This document shows, one piece after another, positions 35,503 through 45,737 of a stretch of 64,000 nt of DNA. Numbering within the stretch: position 1 is the first letter of the stretch; the number at the start of each line of letters is the position of its first letter. Under the pieces are notes generated by a model. That model was not told where the DNA came from and did no database searches. It saw nothing but the letters and a program-made list of their open reading frames with translations. This DNA is from Pieris napi. Lineage: Eukaryota > Arthropoda > Insecta > Lepidoptera > Pieridae. A program made the position numbers and the translations under genes. The DNA is taken from the NCBI RefSeq assembly GCF_905475465.1, contig NC_062236.1:4040001-4104000 (forward strand), read 5' to 3'.

Positions 35503-36527
35503 ATGGATTTTATATATCAAATGGAAGATTTAGATAATACAGTCGACTCTCGATAATTTGAAACTCAAGGGACCAGAGATAAATTTCAAATTATCAAGAG
35601 TTCAAAATAACAAGTGTTTGAATAACCACGACTGAAGGAAATAAGAATTTGATAACAATTTGTTACTTATTATTTCTATATTCTTATTATGTATTAACAA
35701 TTATTATAACAATTATTCACAAATTTTTATTTCGAAAAGAAGTCTGTTATCTTTTTTTGAGTGAGTGACTTCAGTTTATCATTGTCCAATGAATTTTCGA
35801 TAGTGGTGAGAGCTGCAAAGCAATCGTCACTTGTCAGTTGTCACCCAATTATGTAAACAATTGACAAGTCTGTGCCTGATACAGGTATGTGCATGATAAA
35901 CGCTTCAATTTATAGAGAGTAGAGAAGACCGGATTTCAAATTATTGCATGTTGGCGAGCAAGATAATACTTTTTCAACTTCATATTACCGAAGGGACCAA
36001 TTATCATTGATTTTATTCAATTTATCGAGTATTTTTCAAGGGACCAGTAAAAAAATTCAAATTATCGAGAGATTCAAATTAACGAGTGTCAAATTATCGA
36101 GAGTCGACTGTATTGATATGCAGCTAATACATACGATTGAAGATTTGCCAAGGAAAGTCAAAACATACCAAACTCGGTGCAATCCGTTATTACTTTCGGA
36201 TGGCGATTTCAAAACAAAATACCGCTTTTCAAAGAAGTATGTTATGAAGACCTGTGGCATAGTGCGAGCTGATGTCGAAAAGCGTAATATAGGTGGAGGG
36301 TTTTCGATTTAGGTTTCTTCTTCATGGCTTCTCAGAGTCATTAGAAAATGCCAAATTATATATAGTAGCACTGGCAATCCTCCACAATATTGCTATTGAT
36401 ATGAAAGAAGACCTGGATGTTACGTATGATGACACTGAGAATGCTCCAGAAGAATCAAGGCCAACCTAGACGCCCCCAAGCAATCAGGCTGGACAAGCTG
36501 CTAGAGCTGCTTTTATTGAAACATATT
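35503..36527 (+). pseudogene. Harbinger transposase remnant, interrupted and lacking the DDE core
   Basis: It starts MDFIYQMEDLDN (ATG at 35503) and is split at 35540-36110 by a Tigger-type MITE. It resumes as LIHTIEDLPRKVKTYQTRCNP ... FKTKYRFSKKYVMKTCGIVRA, the N-terminal region of Harbinger transposases. The reading then jumps to a C-terminal part, GFSESLENAKLYIVALAILHNIAIDM (36317-36410), continuing in frame apart from one stop to AARAAFIETYF. The segment that would hold the catalytic aspartates is missing, so the gene is dead both by deletion and by insertion. Confidence 0.75.
35540..36110. mobile_element. Tigger/pogo-type MITE inserted in the Harbinger transposase (571 bp)
   Basis: The inverted repeats begin CAGTCGACTCTCGATAATTT (35540 onward; complement ending at 36110). 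A TA lies on each side (35538-35539, 36111-36112), the pogo/Tigger target duplication. Inner parts contain further 'gggacc ... caaattatcgag' repeats. The 122-aa frame that crosses it is an artefact of the insertion. Confidence 0.85.
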
Positions 36528-36599
36528 TTTAAGGCTGTTTTATTTACATAGGTGTGGTGTGGATATTTAAGGACGTGAAATAAATAAAAAGTTATATTT

Positions 36600-37000
36600 C
36601 ATTTAAAACTTTCATTTAACTGCTGCTGTAATAATTTGAGCCTTAGAAGATGCTCCTGTCTAGCCCGTTCGTGAGCTTCGGCAAGTTGCTTCTGTTTGAG
36701 CTCATGTGTTTCAGCTATTTGCCTTAGTTTTGGTTCGTGCTCTTCCTGCAAACACTAAAACACTGCCGTGTTGCGGAGTTTGGCACTTATCACCATTTGA
36801 GATGCCTAAAAAATTTAAGTATGATCGTTGAGGGCTTTTAATGAAATAGTCCTTTTCTCTATCACATTGGTATTAACCTCTCCCAACTTTTGTACTGCAG
36901 AACGCGGCTTTTTATGTAAAATTCTAGTCCTCTTTGTCTGAGGTTTTGGAGTTTCTATTAGCTGCAAATAATAAAATGTTATTGGTATATTAAGTAAATG
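36600..37000 (-). pseudogene. Harbinger Myb-like accessory protein remnant (C-terminal part)
   Basis: The minus strand reads LIETPKPQTKRTRILHKKPRSAV (about 36963-36815) and, after a gap, EEHEPKLRQIAETHELKQKQL ... ERARQEHLLRLKLLQQQLN (about 36755-36615). The latter is a charged coiled coil typical of the C-terminus of Harbinger-associated Myb/SANT-like proteins. The N-terminal DNA-binding part was not found, so it is a remnant. Confidence 0.55.
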
Positions 37001-37356
37001 TGTATATAATTGCTTTGGTTGATAAAATAAATACAACTTACATTAGAATTATGAGTTGTATCAGAATTATTAAATCAAACGTCAATCAAACACGGCGGGT
37101 TGCCAGGGTAACAATAAATAAGGGTCGTTTTGTTATTCAACTAATACACATCGATTATTGGTCAAAGAGGTGTTTATGCCCTGTACAAGCTCTATTCACT
37201 GAATTACTATCACCTTGTTATAACGCATGTTTAGTGATTTTTTATTAGTAAGACCGCATGTGTATAGCCTTCATTGAGAAGTAATTATTTACAATAATAA
37301 CTACCTTAACAAGACGCGATGAGCTGATGACGGAATGGTTGCAGATAAATACATTT

Positions 37357-37745
37357 AAAAAAAAAGGGTGCGTGTACTTATGTACGCGCGTAAGAAGTTA
37401 TACTTCTTTGGCATTATTAAAGTTATAGTTATAGTTTTTGATTGCATGCAAATAATTAATTACAATTAAATAATCAAAGACTGGAAAAGGAGTCATTATA
37501 GTCAATAAAGTTCAGTTTACATTTGAAAAATTAAATAAATAAATATTCATTATTATTATCTTACATTAAGTGTAACATAAATTCTATTATTATTCGAATG
37601 TTGTTTTTAAATTATGTCCAATGCCGTAGCATCTTCCGTGGGCAACTTCATTCTGTTCATTTTGTGTCACGGTGCGCGCGCATCGTAAAATTTCACTCTC
37701 ATGAATTTTTCATAACGCGCCTAATGAAGTATAACTTCAAAAGTA
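37357..37745 (+). repeat. 'GAAGTTATACTTC' MITE family, copy 2 (about 389 bp)
   Basis: Nearly the same sequence as 33451-33825, from the A-run with gggtgcgtgtacttatgtacgcg to acgcgcctaatgaagtataac. The frame MLFLNYVQCRSIFRGQLHS is shared with copy 3 only because the DNA is repeated; it is not a gene. Confidence 0.7.
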
Positions 37746-38936
37746 TGAAAATTCTGTTAAGTAAATACGAAAATTGTATCTTAAATTTTTCATGCGACTA
37801 TCAATATAATGCATTTTCAAGTTTGCATAAAGATATGTAATAATATATTTACCTTTAGAAGCCAGTAGGAGAGTCTTATAGAGATATTCTTGAATACATG
37901 CAACTGTGTCGGGAATCAGGTTATTAAATAAAATAATGTACAAAGTTCTTTCTTCTTTCAAAAGAATACATATAAATCGTTTTTTCAGTGACGTTATAGA
38001 TGTTTTTGGAATTGTGCATGATGTTGTTAAAATTAAACACAAATCGCAGAATTGTAACTAATGCACAAAAACTAGACGTTTGTTTCGTCATCTGGTGTGA
38101 CGCCGACATATCTTGCATAGAGAAGTGTTTTAGCGGGTTCTTAAAATTATGAATGTTTTATCAGGTTTTTTAAATTCTTAACATAAATACTTAATAATAA
38201 CACTCTTCTTAGGTTCTATAGTCACTTATTAATAATCTGAAATCGTCTTTAAAATTGTACGGTAACGATCTTAAAATCTGTCGCCCGAATCTGATGATAC
38301 TGATTATGCAGGAGTCTCGGGGCACCTTAATTGGAACACCTCCAAGTGATTTTTGCTGCCGGAAATGCGTTTAAGTATTTAAAAAAAATTAAAGTTTTGT
38401 GAAAGGTATTGAAATTTGTAAACAATCCGCCATTTTCTACTTTTCTATTAGTTATAAGAGATGTGACATTCTCGGTAAATTAATCGATTGTTTATCATGC
38501 ATGAAAGCAAGAAAGCATGAAAAATCGATGATATATTTAGTACGAATAATATAAGTAAAGTATAACTTAGACATATTGTGGGGGCTAATGCACTTTATTT
38601 TACCAAAATTTCTTTGTTATTATGTATAATAAAGATTTTTCTTTTCCTTTTTTTTCTTTTACATTAATTGTATTTATAAAAATGTGTCAGAGAGGTGAGA
38701 ATCATACATTAGTTGGTCACATTAAACCTTATACTATACATAATAATATACACTAATTTATTATTGCATCCTATTATAATTTATATATAAATTAAAATAA
38801 GACGTTAAAATCAAAAATGAACTCTATATTCATCGCGATTCCTGTACCCAATCAGAGCGCGAGGTGCGTTGCGTTATATCATGACTATGCTATAAAAAAT
38901 TACGTAGATACAATTTTTCTCGATGTAATAATGTTT

Positions 38937-41089
38937 TTATTTTATCAATGTCTCATTGTTTATGGTTTTTGACGGTTTTATCACTTCGATCGCAGTGTTG
39001 ATACACCAAATAGGGGCTTGTCTTTCGTCTATAACTTGAAACATTATAGGAACATACGGGACCTGTACGAACAAAAACATATTTAGTGCAAAAACATAAT
39101 CTAGTTCAAATTAAAAAATGTAACGTTTATGGTATTTGATGATCGTGACTATTACATATTTCATGGCTTCTAGATTACATTATAAGCCGAAATAGGAATA
39201 TATTGTAAACAACACAATAAGAATTTGCAACTTTGCGGCTATAAATTGCATTAATATCATAATGCGCTTACGCAAATTGCCACTTGTAAAGTCGTGTGCT
39301 TCTCGAAAAACTAAAGCTTTAATCAGTCAGTCCGTGCAAAAGATTTTTAATAATATAAAGATACTTACAGCTGGAAACCACGACTCTACGTGCATACGAA
39401 GGGTATATTCAACTACTTCATCTCTGTAAACTGGGCAATATGTGTTCTGAAGAAAGTTGCATGTTATTGCATACTCCTCAAGATCATAAGGTCTCAATCC
39501 AAAAACTAATGCTCTGGTAGTCATTCTGCGAGTTGTACGAGCTAAAAAAAAATATTAGGTAATAGCTTGAATAATTTTTAACACCGAATAGCTGTCATAA
39601 TAGAAAAGTAACTACAGGTTTTGTACGAAATACTTTAGTGGCGCTCACAAATTTGGAACTAATCGGAAGCACGAAGGCGTTTAAATAGTATAGATTTGTG
39701 GAAAATAGAAGATTACAATGTATTTAATATATAAAACTAGCCGAAGCTGTCGTTAATTTCGAGATTTACTTACGAACTTTAAAGATAACGTTGACCACCA
39801 CATCCCCACCCGTCACCACTAGGCAGGGTGGGTCAATGCAGCCATCTATATATATATGAAGAGGTAATCCACCATCATTTTGACGACCTACAAAAAGAAC
39901 AGACAATGACTAATAATAATTATAACAATATTTTTTTTCTAAAGTAACGAGATTTTTTTTACATTATAAGTAAAATTAATTGTATAAATGTTAAAGTTTA
40001 ATATTTCAGCAAGGAAACAAACACACTGGCACCGATATATATTATGTATTCCGTGGGCTAAAAAGTCCGTAGGCTGACACATAGATGGTGCTACTAGTTT
40101 TACTAACTATTAGTTTGTGTGATATAGAATTTTGAGCGACCGAACTAAAAAATGGATAAAAAGGAATTTCGTGTGTTAAGAAAGCATTTGTTTTTGGCAA
40201 AAAAATACTATTGAAGCCAAGGCTTGGCTTGACAAACATTATTCGGACTCTGCACCAAAATGAACCGTTTAGTAGTGTTTTGCTAAGTTTAAACAACTCG
40301 AAATGAGCACTGAGGACGATGCAGTAGACGCTCCAAAAAGGCTGTTACCGTCGAAAACATGAAAAACTCCACAAAATAATTTTGTATAACAGAAAGTGAA
40401 GTTGATTAAGATACCTGAAACCCAACCTCAAGAGAATGCTCGCTGGACGGAAATTTTGCGCTGATCAAGAGATTTTTTTGTTGATATGAATAATCATATC
40501 AACAAAAAAAAAGGGTGCGTGTACTATGTACGCGCGTAAGAAGTTATACTTCTTTGGCATTATTAAATATAGTTTTTCATTGCATGCAAATAATTATTTA
40601 CAATTAAATAATCAAAAACTGGAAAAGGAGTCATTATAGTCAATAAAGTTCCGTTTACATTTGAAAAATTTAATAAATAAATATTAATTATTATTCTCTT
40701 ACATTAAGTGTAACATAAATTCTATTTGTTTTTAAATCATGTCCAATGCCGTAGCATCTTCCGTGGGCAACTTCATTCTGTTAATTTTGTGTCACGGTGC
40801 GCGCGCATCGTAAAATTTCACTCTCATCAATTTTTCATAACGCGCCTAAAGAAGTATAACTTCAAAAACTATGTAAGCCTACCTGTATATATATACTTTG
40901 TGGTCCATTTAGGTAAACCACACAAAGCGCGCGCAGAAACGTAACGCGCAAAGAAATCCAAATCCAGAAATATTTTACTAAAAGTATATAAAATAGCTAT
41001 TTCATTATTAACTTACATTGATTTACGTTAGTAGTCGGTTGTCCATTAACAAATATGAATACACAAGCGATGACAAACAGTCGAAACAT
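38937..41089 (-). CDS. NPC2-like: NPC2/ML-domain lipid-binding protein, copy 1 (4 exons, 161 aa)
   Basis: Exons 41089-41017, 39887-39774, 39541-39369 and 39062-38937, with GT-AG borders and phases 1, 1 and 0. The product starts with a signal peptide (MFRLFVIACVFIFVNG), followed by an ML domain. Its six mature cysteines, C25, C41, C46, C90, C98 and C140, match the three NPC2 disulfides (25-140, 41-46, 90-98). Landmarks are IDGCIDPPC, ITCNFLQNTYCPVYRDEVVEYTLRM and PIWCINTAIEV. NPC2 proteins are secreted or lysosomal and carry sterols or other lipids; insect paralogues also act in chemosensation and immunity. The stop codon overlaps an AATAAA. A paralogue lies at 53714-49767. Intron 1 holds mariner and MITE remnants. 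No defect seen. Confidence 0.93.
40049..40505 (+). pseudogene. Mariner remnant in intron 1 of NPC2 copy 1
   Basis: Starts gtccgtaggctgacacatagatgg, then an ATG frame at about 40152 (MDKKEFRVLRKHLFLAK..., with frameshifts) giving the mariner N-terminal block EAKAWLDKHYSDSAP. Further broken blocks follow, and a MITE truncates it at 40504. The same insertion is present in intron 1 of NPC2 copy 2. Confidence 0.75.
40504..40869 (+). repeat. 'GAAGTTATACTTC' MITE family, copy 3 (about 366 bp)
   Basis: A-run with gggtgcgtgtactatgtacgcg through acgcgcctaaagaagtataac. Inserted into the mariner remnant in intron 1 of NPC2 copy 1. It is absent from the corresponding place in copy 2, so it arrived after the duplication. 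Confidence 0.7.
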
Positions 41090-41250
41090 GTTGAGAATTT
41101 GAAAAAATCTGATCAATTCTGATTTATTTATACAAACAATTATCTCCTGATTAGTAATTATCTAATCAAGAATATGTCATGAGTTATTCAGGAACAAATT
41201 TGTGTCTGATTGGTATAATATTTAAGGTGATATCAATACCAAACCGAACC
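41090..41250 (-). promoter_or_regulatory. Conserved 5' flank of NPC2 copy 1
   Basis: About 150 bp upstream of the ATG align closely with 53715-53880 in front of copy 2 (shared: ctgatcaattctgatt, aacaattatct, taattatctaatcaa, taccaaacc). A TATAAATA lies on the minus strand at 41132-41125, 36-43 bases before the ATG, which would imply a very short 5' UTR. In copy 2 this motif is altered. Confidence 0.5.
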
Positions 41251-42016
41251 TATCCAAGGCCGTTAGGAAACGGAAAAAACGGAGGACTACGGCGTAGAGA
41301 CGAGCTATCGAAGAGTTTTGAGTTTTTTTTTTTGTTTTTAAATAGTTTATACTTGTTCTGTATATATAATTAGTGCAATTCAGTTGAAATAAATAATTTT
41401 AAAATCAATGAATTTTATTATCATTTGATACTTATTGTTTTATATAAGTTAATACAAATAATTTGTTTTATATTCCTGTAAGTACATACCTATATGGTAC
41501 CCAGTTTACTAATACGACAAACTGTTACATAATATTATATTGCCATGCCTTTTAGTCTAAAATGTTCGTTAAACAATATGATTACAATTAATAATAATTA
41601 ATTATCTTCTTACAATTATAATAATTATAGGATAATTTGTACACACTAGACTGACAAAGACATCTCTGATATCATTAAGTTGTGGGTACTTTTATACATA
41701 TTGGTTACTTCAAATCCAGTGTGAGTCAAGTTGCTTGCTAGAATGTTATGCTTCGTCTAGTTCTAATACTGTTTTGAAGTTTACTTTCGTCGGAGACTCT
41801 ATTTTGTTGGTTGGAAATATTTATTTACGATTTTATCCTTTAAAAGTATGATTTATCAACTAAGCAAATACGATAACTTTATCTTAAATTTAATTAAGTT
41901 TTTAAATTAAATAATGTACCTACAAAGTTGCTTCTTCATTCAAAGTATTATGACATTCTTTGGAATATATATATAAATAGTTTTTTCTTAATTTTTAATA
42001 ATAATAATATGTATAT

Positions 42017-42731
42017 CAGTCAAAACCGGTTATAACGACATTGAAGGGACCGTATAGTTGCCGACGTTATATCCGATAGTCGTTATAAGCAATGTCATGT
42101 ATTATATATACACAAGTATAGTTAATATTTATGTACACTATCTACAAGTTATATTTTCATAGTTATCTATCTAGAATAGGTAGGTATGGGTTATAATATG
42201 GTATGTTAATATTATAATATGTAAACGAGTCAAAAAAGAAACAAAAATATTTATTACGAAATAATTAGGTACAAAAGTAATCAATCATTAATAATTAATT
42301 ATTTTTTGCATTTTACGTTTCATACTCCTCAAGGTATGAGTATCACCAGTATCAAACTGTTCGTTAAAGGCAACAAATTTTTGCAAAATTGTTACAGCGT
42401 TAAGAGCCTCCGAAATCGTTGTTGGCTGAAACTGTTCGTTGGGAGAAAGTGCGTAGGTAATAATATGCCTAAATATTCATTCAATGCCTTTAAATAAGAT
42501 TTAAAATCGTTTGTATTGTTTTGTTTTGCTGAGATAAGAAGCGGTTGGTCGTTATAGCCGATGAATATCGATAAAATTTCGTCGTTGTAAGCGATGTGTC
42601 GCTGTATCCGATGTTGTTATAAGCGGTTTGTTTACTGAATAGTTTACTAGGGATTCGGACGGGACCATACAATCTGGTTGTAATAACCGATAGGTCGTTG
42701 TAAACGATGTCGTTATAAACGGTTTTGACTG
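42017..42731 (-). mobile_element. Tigger-type deletion derivative (715 bp) with transposase C-terminus
   Basis: The terminal inverted repeats CAGTCAAAACCGGTTATAAC (left) and CAGTCAAAACCGTTTATAAC (right, complement) are classic pogo/Tigger ends. Between about 42440 and 42290 the minus strand encodes ISEALNAVTILQKFVAFNEQ, the helical C-terminal region of a DDE_1 transposase; the catalytic domain is gone. It lies in the 5' flank of NPC2 copy 1 and is absent from the copy 2 flank. Confidence 0.75.
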
Positions 42732-42999
42732 TATATATATATAATTAAATTTGTTGAATTTGTAGAAAATTCAAATTTAAACCAACCCTTACTTTCTTGC
42801 CATGCCGAAGAATCTTGCGCACGGATCCCCGTGTACGTTTCACAGTTCTATGTGAATGTAGACGTGATCCTACAAACCTTTACAAGTCGCTTTTATTACT
42901 ATCCGTGATTGGGCTATCCAGAATCCTAGGCTAAAGCAAAGCGAAAGGTATGAATGTCATTGGCTTCTTATCATTGCACTGCAACTTCCTCCACCCTTC

Positions 43000-43450
43000 C
43001 TCTTTTCCGTAATTTCTGTATTTTCATAAACAGAATTTATTCATAAATAATATACACTTAATAATAATTCAAAACGTTTCATTTGTACTACTCGTAATAT
43101 AATTTACGTTTAAATTTATACATCAAACTATATGTTTCTACTCATAAAACCTCATTTCAGCTATGAAAATATTAATATTTATTTTCATATTGCTACAACT
43201 AGTAATCAATATGTCAATAAGTGAACCGATAAGATTCGATCAAGTGTAATTGCCTATAAATAGAATAGGGTCGCACGATACTTATAGAAAAGTGCATCCC
43301 TTTATACTTTGTTACAAGATAATGTGAAACTATCACTGTATGATGTTTTATTAAGTTGTATATGTAAAATGCGTATAGATCACAGGTGTTAACGGAAAAA
43401 GAAATAAATATTTTTGATTCATAAATTTAGTAAATCTAAAAATTATATTG
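43000..43450. repeat. Segmental duplication block, unit 1
   Basis: Shared with 48050-48720 and 54540-54950 (ttgctacaactagtaatcaatatgtc, agattcgatcaagtgtaattgcc, gcatccctttatactttgttacaagataa). On the plus strand an ATG at 43163 opens a 28-aa hydrophobic frame (MKILIFIFILLQLVI...) that resembles a signal peptide but is not preserved in the second unit. Confidence 0.7.
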
Positions 43451-43644
43451 ATCCAAGGCGGTCGAGAAACTTTAGCGATAATTGTTTATCATCATTATCC
43501 TGACGCATCGCGCAGGTGTGAAATTATTGCCTCCGATAAATGATTATTATTTTACTAAACGTACGGTTATGCTATATATGTATATTTTTATAATTTGTGC
43601 TATTTACGTTTTATTATAATTAAGACACATGAGTAGTAGTAGTA

Positions 43645-43840
43645 AGCAACCTTGTGAAGATTAACGCTACAAAGACTCAGTTTTGTTCATTTTCTGCCAA
43701 GAAAGATCCTTTCGTCGTGTCTTCTCAATTAGTAGGCGCTCTCCTTAGTACTTCACACAGCCTCAATATGCTTGCGGTTGACCTATCAAAAGTGCAATTC
43801 CGCAGTCATCTGAAAGAAAAAGCCAAACTGGCTATGTTCA
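43645..43840 (+). mobile_element. Jockey-like LINE fragment (reverse transcriptase)
   Basis: Plus-strand residues VKINATKTQFCSFSAKKDPF ... LNMLAVDLSKVQFRSHLKEK match the region just upstream of the RT C-terminus in the LINE family seen at 920-1465. 5' and 3' truncated. Confidence 0.7.
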
Positions 43841-43957
43841 CCGCGCTGCCGCCATTTCAATTGATACAACCAATCAGGGCGCGAGGTGCGATGCGTCATA
43901 TCATGACATTGTATAATGTGTCATAATATATAGGACTTAATATTAAATATTGGTCTA

Positions 43958-44133
43958 AGATCCCGATATACAACGACCTTCACCGAGATGCTTATTTAAT
44001 GAAACGTATTTTATATTTAATTTAATATGTCAATAAATATAATCCATATGGGTTGCCTAGCAAATTTCAGTCCAGAGTATTTTAATTAATATTTTAAAAA
44101 AATATCGTTGAAGGTCGTTGTATATCGGGATCT
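43958..44133. mobile_element. Small MITE with TA target site (176 bp)
   Basis: Inverted repeats AGATCCCGATATACAACGAC (43958 on; complement ending 44133), flanked by TA on both sides, as in Tc1/mariner-type MITEs. It is absent from the homologous unit at 55.2 kb. Confidence 0.75.
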
Positions 44134-44778
44134 TATACTATATTAATATAATAGGTTAATAATATAATGTATAAAAAAATAAAGCATTAACTCAAATTTT
44201 CGGTTATTAAACAGTATTAGTTGTAATAGTAATTAATATAGGACAATAATTAATATAATTTGTACACATCTGACTGACACAAGACATCCCTGATATCATG
44301 AAGTAGGCTGCCTTGTCTACTTCATATTATACATATTAGTTAGTATATAGATACGTATTAGTTAATATATAGTAATTGTTTTTGCTACACACAAAGAAGT
44401 ACATTAATTATTTATTTGTACGTTCCGTTTATATTTCCTCTTTTTCCTTTAGTTAAATATCTGCCTCCCTGGCGGCTACTCTCTATTGAGACTGGCATTT
44501 ACACAATGTATTTTAAAGAACTTGAGTGTGAGACAAGTTTTCCTCTATTCCATAATTCTTAGTTTAGAGTGAATGTTTTATGTTTATGTCAATTACATTC
44601 TGGCTAATCGAGTATGTCAATCAAAGTATTATTTAAAATATTATATTTAGGTTTGACGATATAAATATTTTACTATCAATATTAAATAATTAATCACCGC
44701 CGTAGATCAAAAGGATTTAAAGTGATTCAATTAATTCCGTTATGATTCGATTCGACCGCTGATAAATATTATTGTATA

Positions 44779-45206
44779 CTAGCTGGCCTGGCGAACACCG
44801 TACCGCCTAACAGTCGATTCTTTATTTTTTTTAATACTTATTCTACTATTCGGGACACCGGTCTAGCTAGTAAGATAAAAAAAAAGAAAGTTGATAATAT
44901 GTACAACAAATACATTATGTCAAAAAATAAAAATTTACCTTCTCGGAACCCCTCCACTAACACTTGAACTTTATGATAAGGTATTAAAGTTCAAATTGCC
45001 TTTAAATATTATTACAAATATTTTGTATGGGAATATAGAAAAGTGTTGTTTTTAGACTTTTTCAGTCAATTTTTTTTAATTTTTCTCTCCGTAAGAACCA
45101 TCCTCGTACTTCAAGGAATATTATTAAAAAGAATCAGACAAATCGGTCAAGCCGTTTTGATGTTATGTCGTGACAACGGAAAACGGGTTTCATTTATATA
45201 TATAGA
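44779..45206 (-). mobile_element. Non-autonomous Helitron-like element (428 bp)
   Basis: Minus-strand start A|TCTATATATATAAATGAAAC and end tgttcgccaggccagCTAG|T. Same family as 15500-15837 and more complete inside (keeps 'cttacggagagaaaaattaaaaaaaattgactg'). Confidence 0.78.
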
Positions 45207-45409
45207 TGAACGCTAGTTCTTGTCTACACAAGCACAAGCAGTAGAGAAGACATGATCCTCCTGTAAATATACACAAAATGTAAAATAGTGGCATCTATCG
45301 GGATTTATCAAAAATAACTTGACGTTTATTCGTTCAGTCAAATAAGCATAGTGTCTCATACATTCAACAGATGGCACTCAAGAAATATTTTTGATTATGA
45401 AGTGTGTAT

Positions 45410-45727
45410 GTTAACGTAAAATTGTAAAAACCGTTAGATTGTAATCTATCTCGCGAGATTATAAACTGTCGAAAGATTGTGAACCTCAGCTTACTGCTTA
45501 CAATTTAACGTATTATTATTCGGTAGATTGCACTATACTAACTTAGTTATCATTCAAACTTCTTTGGTCAATTACAGATTAATTTTACGTTCCAACAATT
45601 TTATATAACTACCGAATAATAATACGTTAAATTGTAAGCAGTTCGTTGAGGTTCACAATCTTTCGACAGTTTATAATCTCGCGAGATAGATTACAATCTA
45701 ACGGTGTTTACAATTTTACGGTGACAT
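45410..45727. mobile_element. Foldback element, short deletion derivative (about 318 bp)
   Basis: Two about 125-bp arms in inverse orientation (left taacgtaaaattgtaaaaacc ... cggtagatt; right its complement at 45600-45725) flank a small centre that matches 46550-46625 in the longer element next to it. The arms contain the palindrome tctcgcgaga. Confidence 0.75.
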
Positions 45728-45737
45728 GTATAATGTA

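Larger units (their letters stand above)
35224..37255. mobile_element. Decayed PIF/Harbinger element with two inward-facing gene remnants
   Basis: The ends share an inverted repeat: GGTCTTACTAATAAA at 35224 and its complement TTTATTAGTAAGACC ending at 37255. A transposase remnant lies on the plus strand (35503-36527) and a Myb-like protein remnant on the minus strand (36600-37000). The TIR differs from those of the other Harbinger copies, so this is a separate lineage. A CAT on both flanks may be the target duplication, if the terminal base is not counted in the repeat. Confidence 0.72.

Noticed and set aside
35944..36312. 122-aa ORF as an intact gene
   Set aside because: Its first half is the inner part of a Tigger MITE, and only the second half is transposase; the frame is fused by chance.
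37598..37840. Similar ORFs at 37598 and 40726 (MLFLNYVQCRSIFRGQLHS / MFLNHVQCRSIFRGQLHS) suggesting a duplicated small gene
   Set aside because: Both lie inside copies of the same MITE, the third copy (33451) breaks the frame, and the amino-acid similarity simply follows the DNA repeat.
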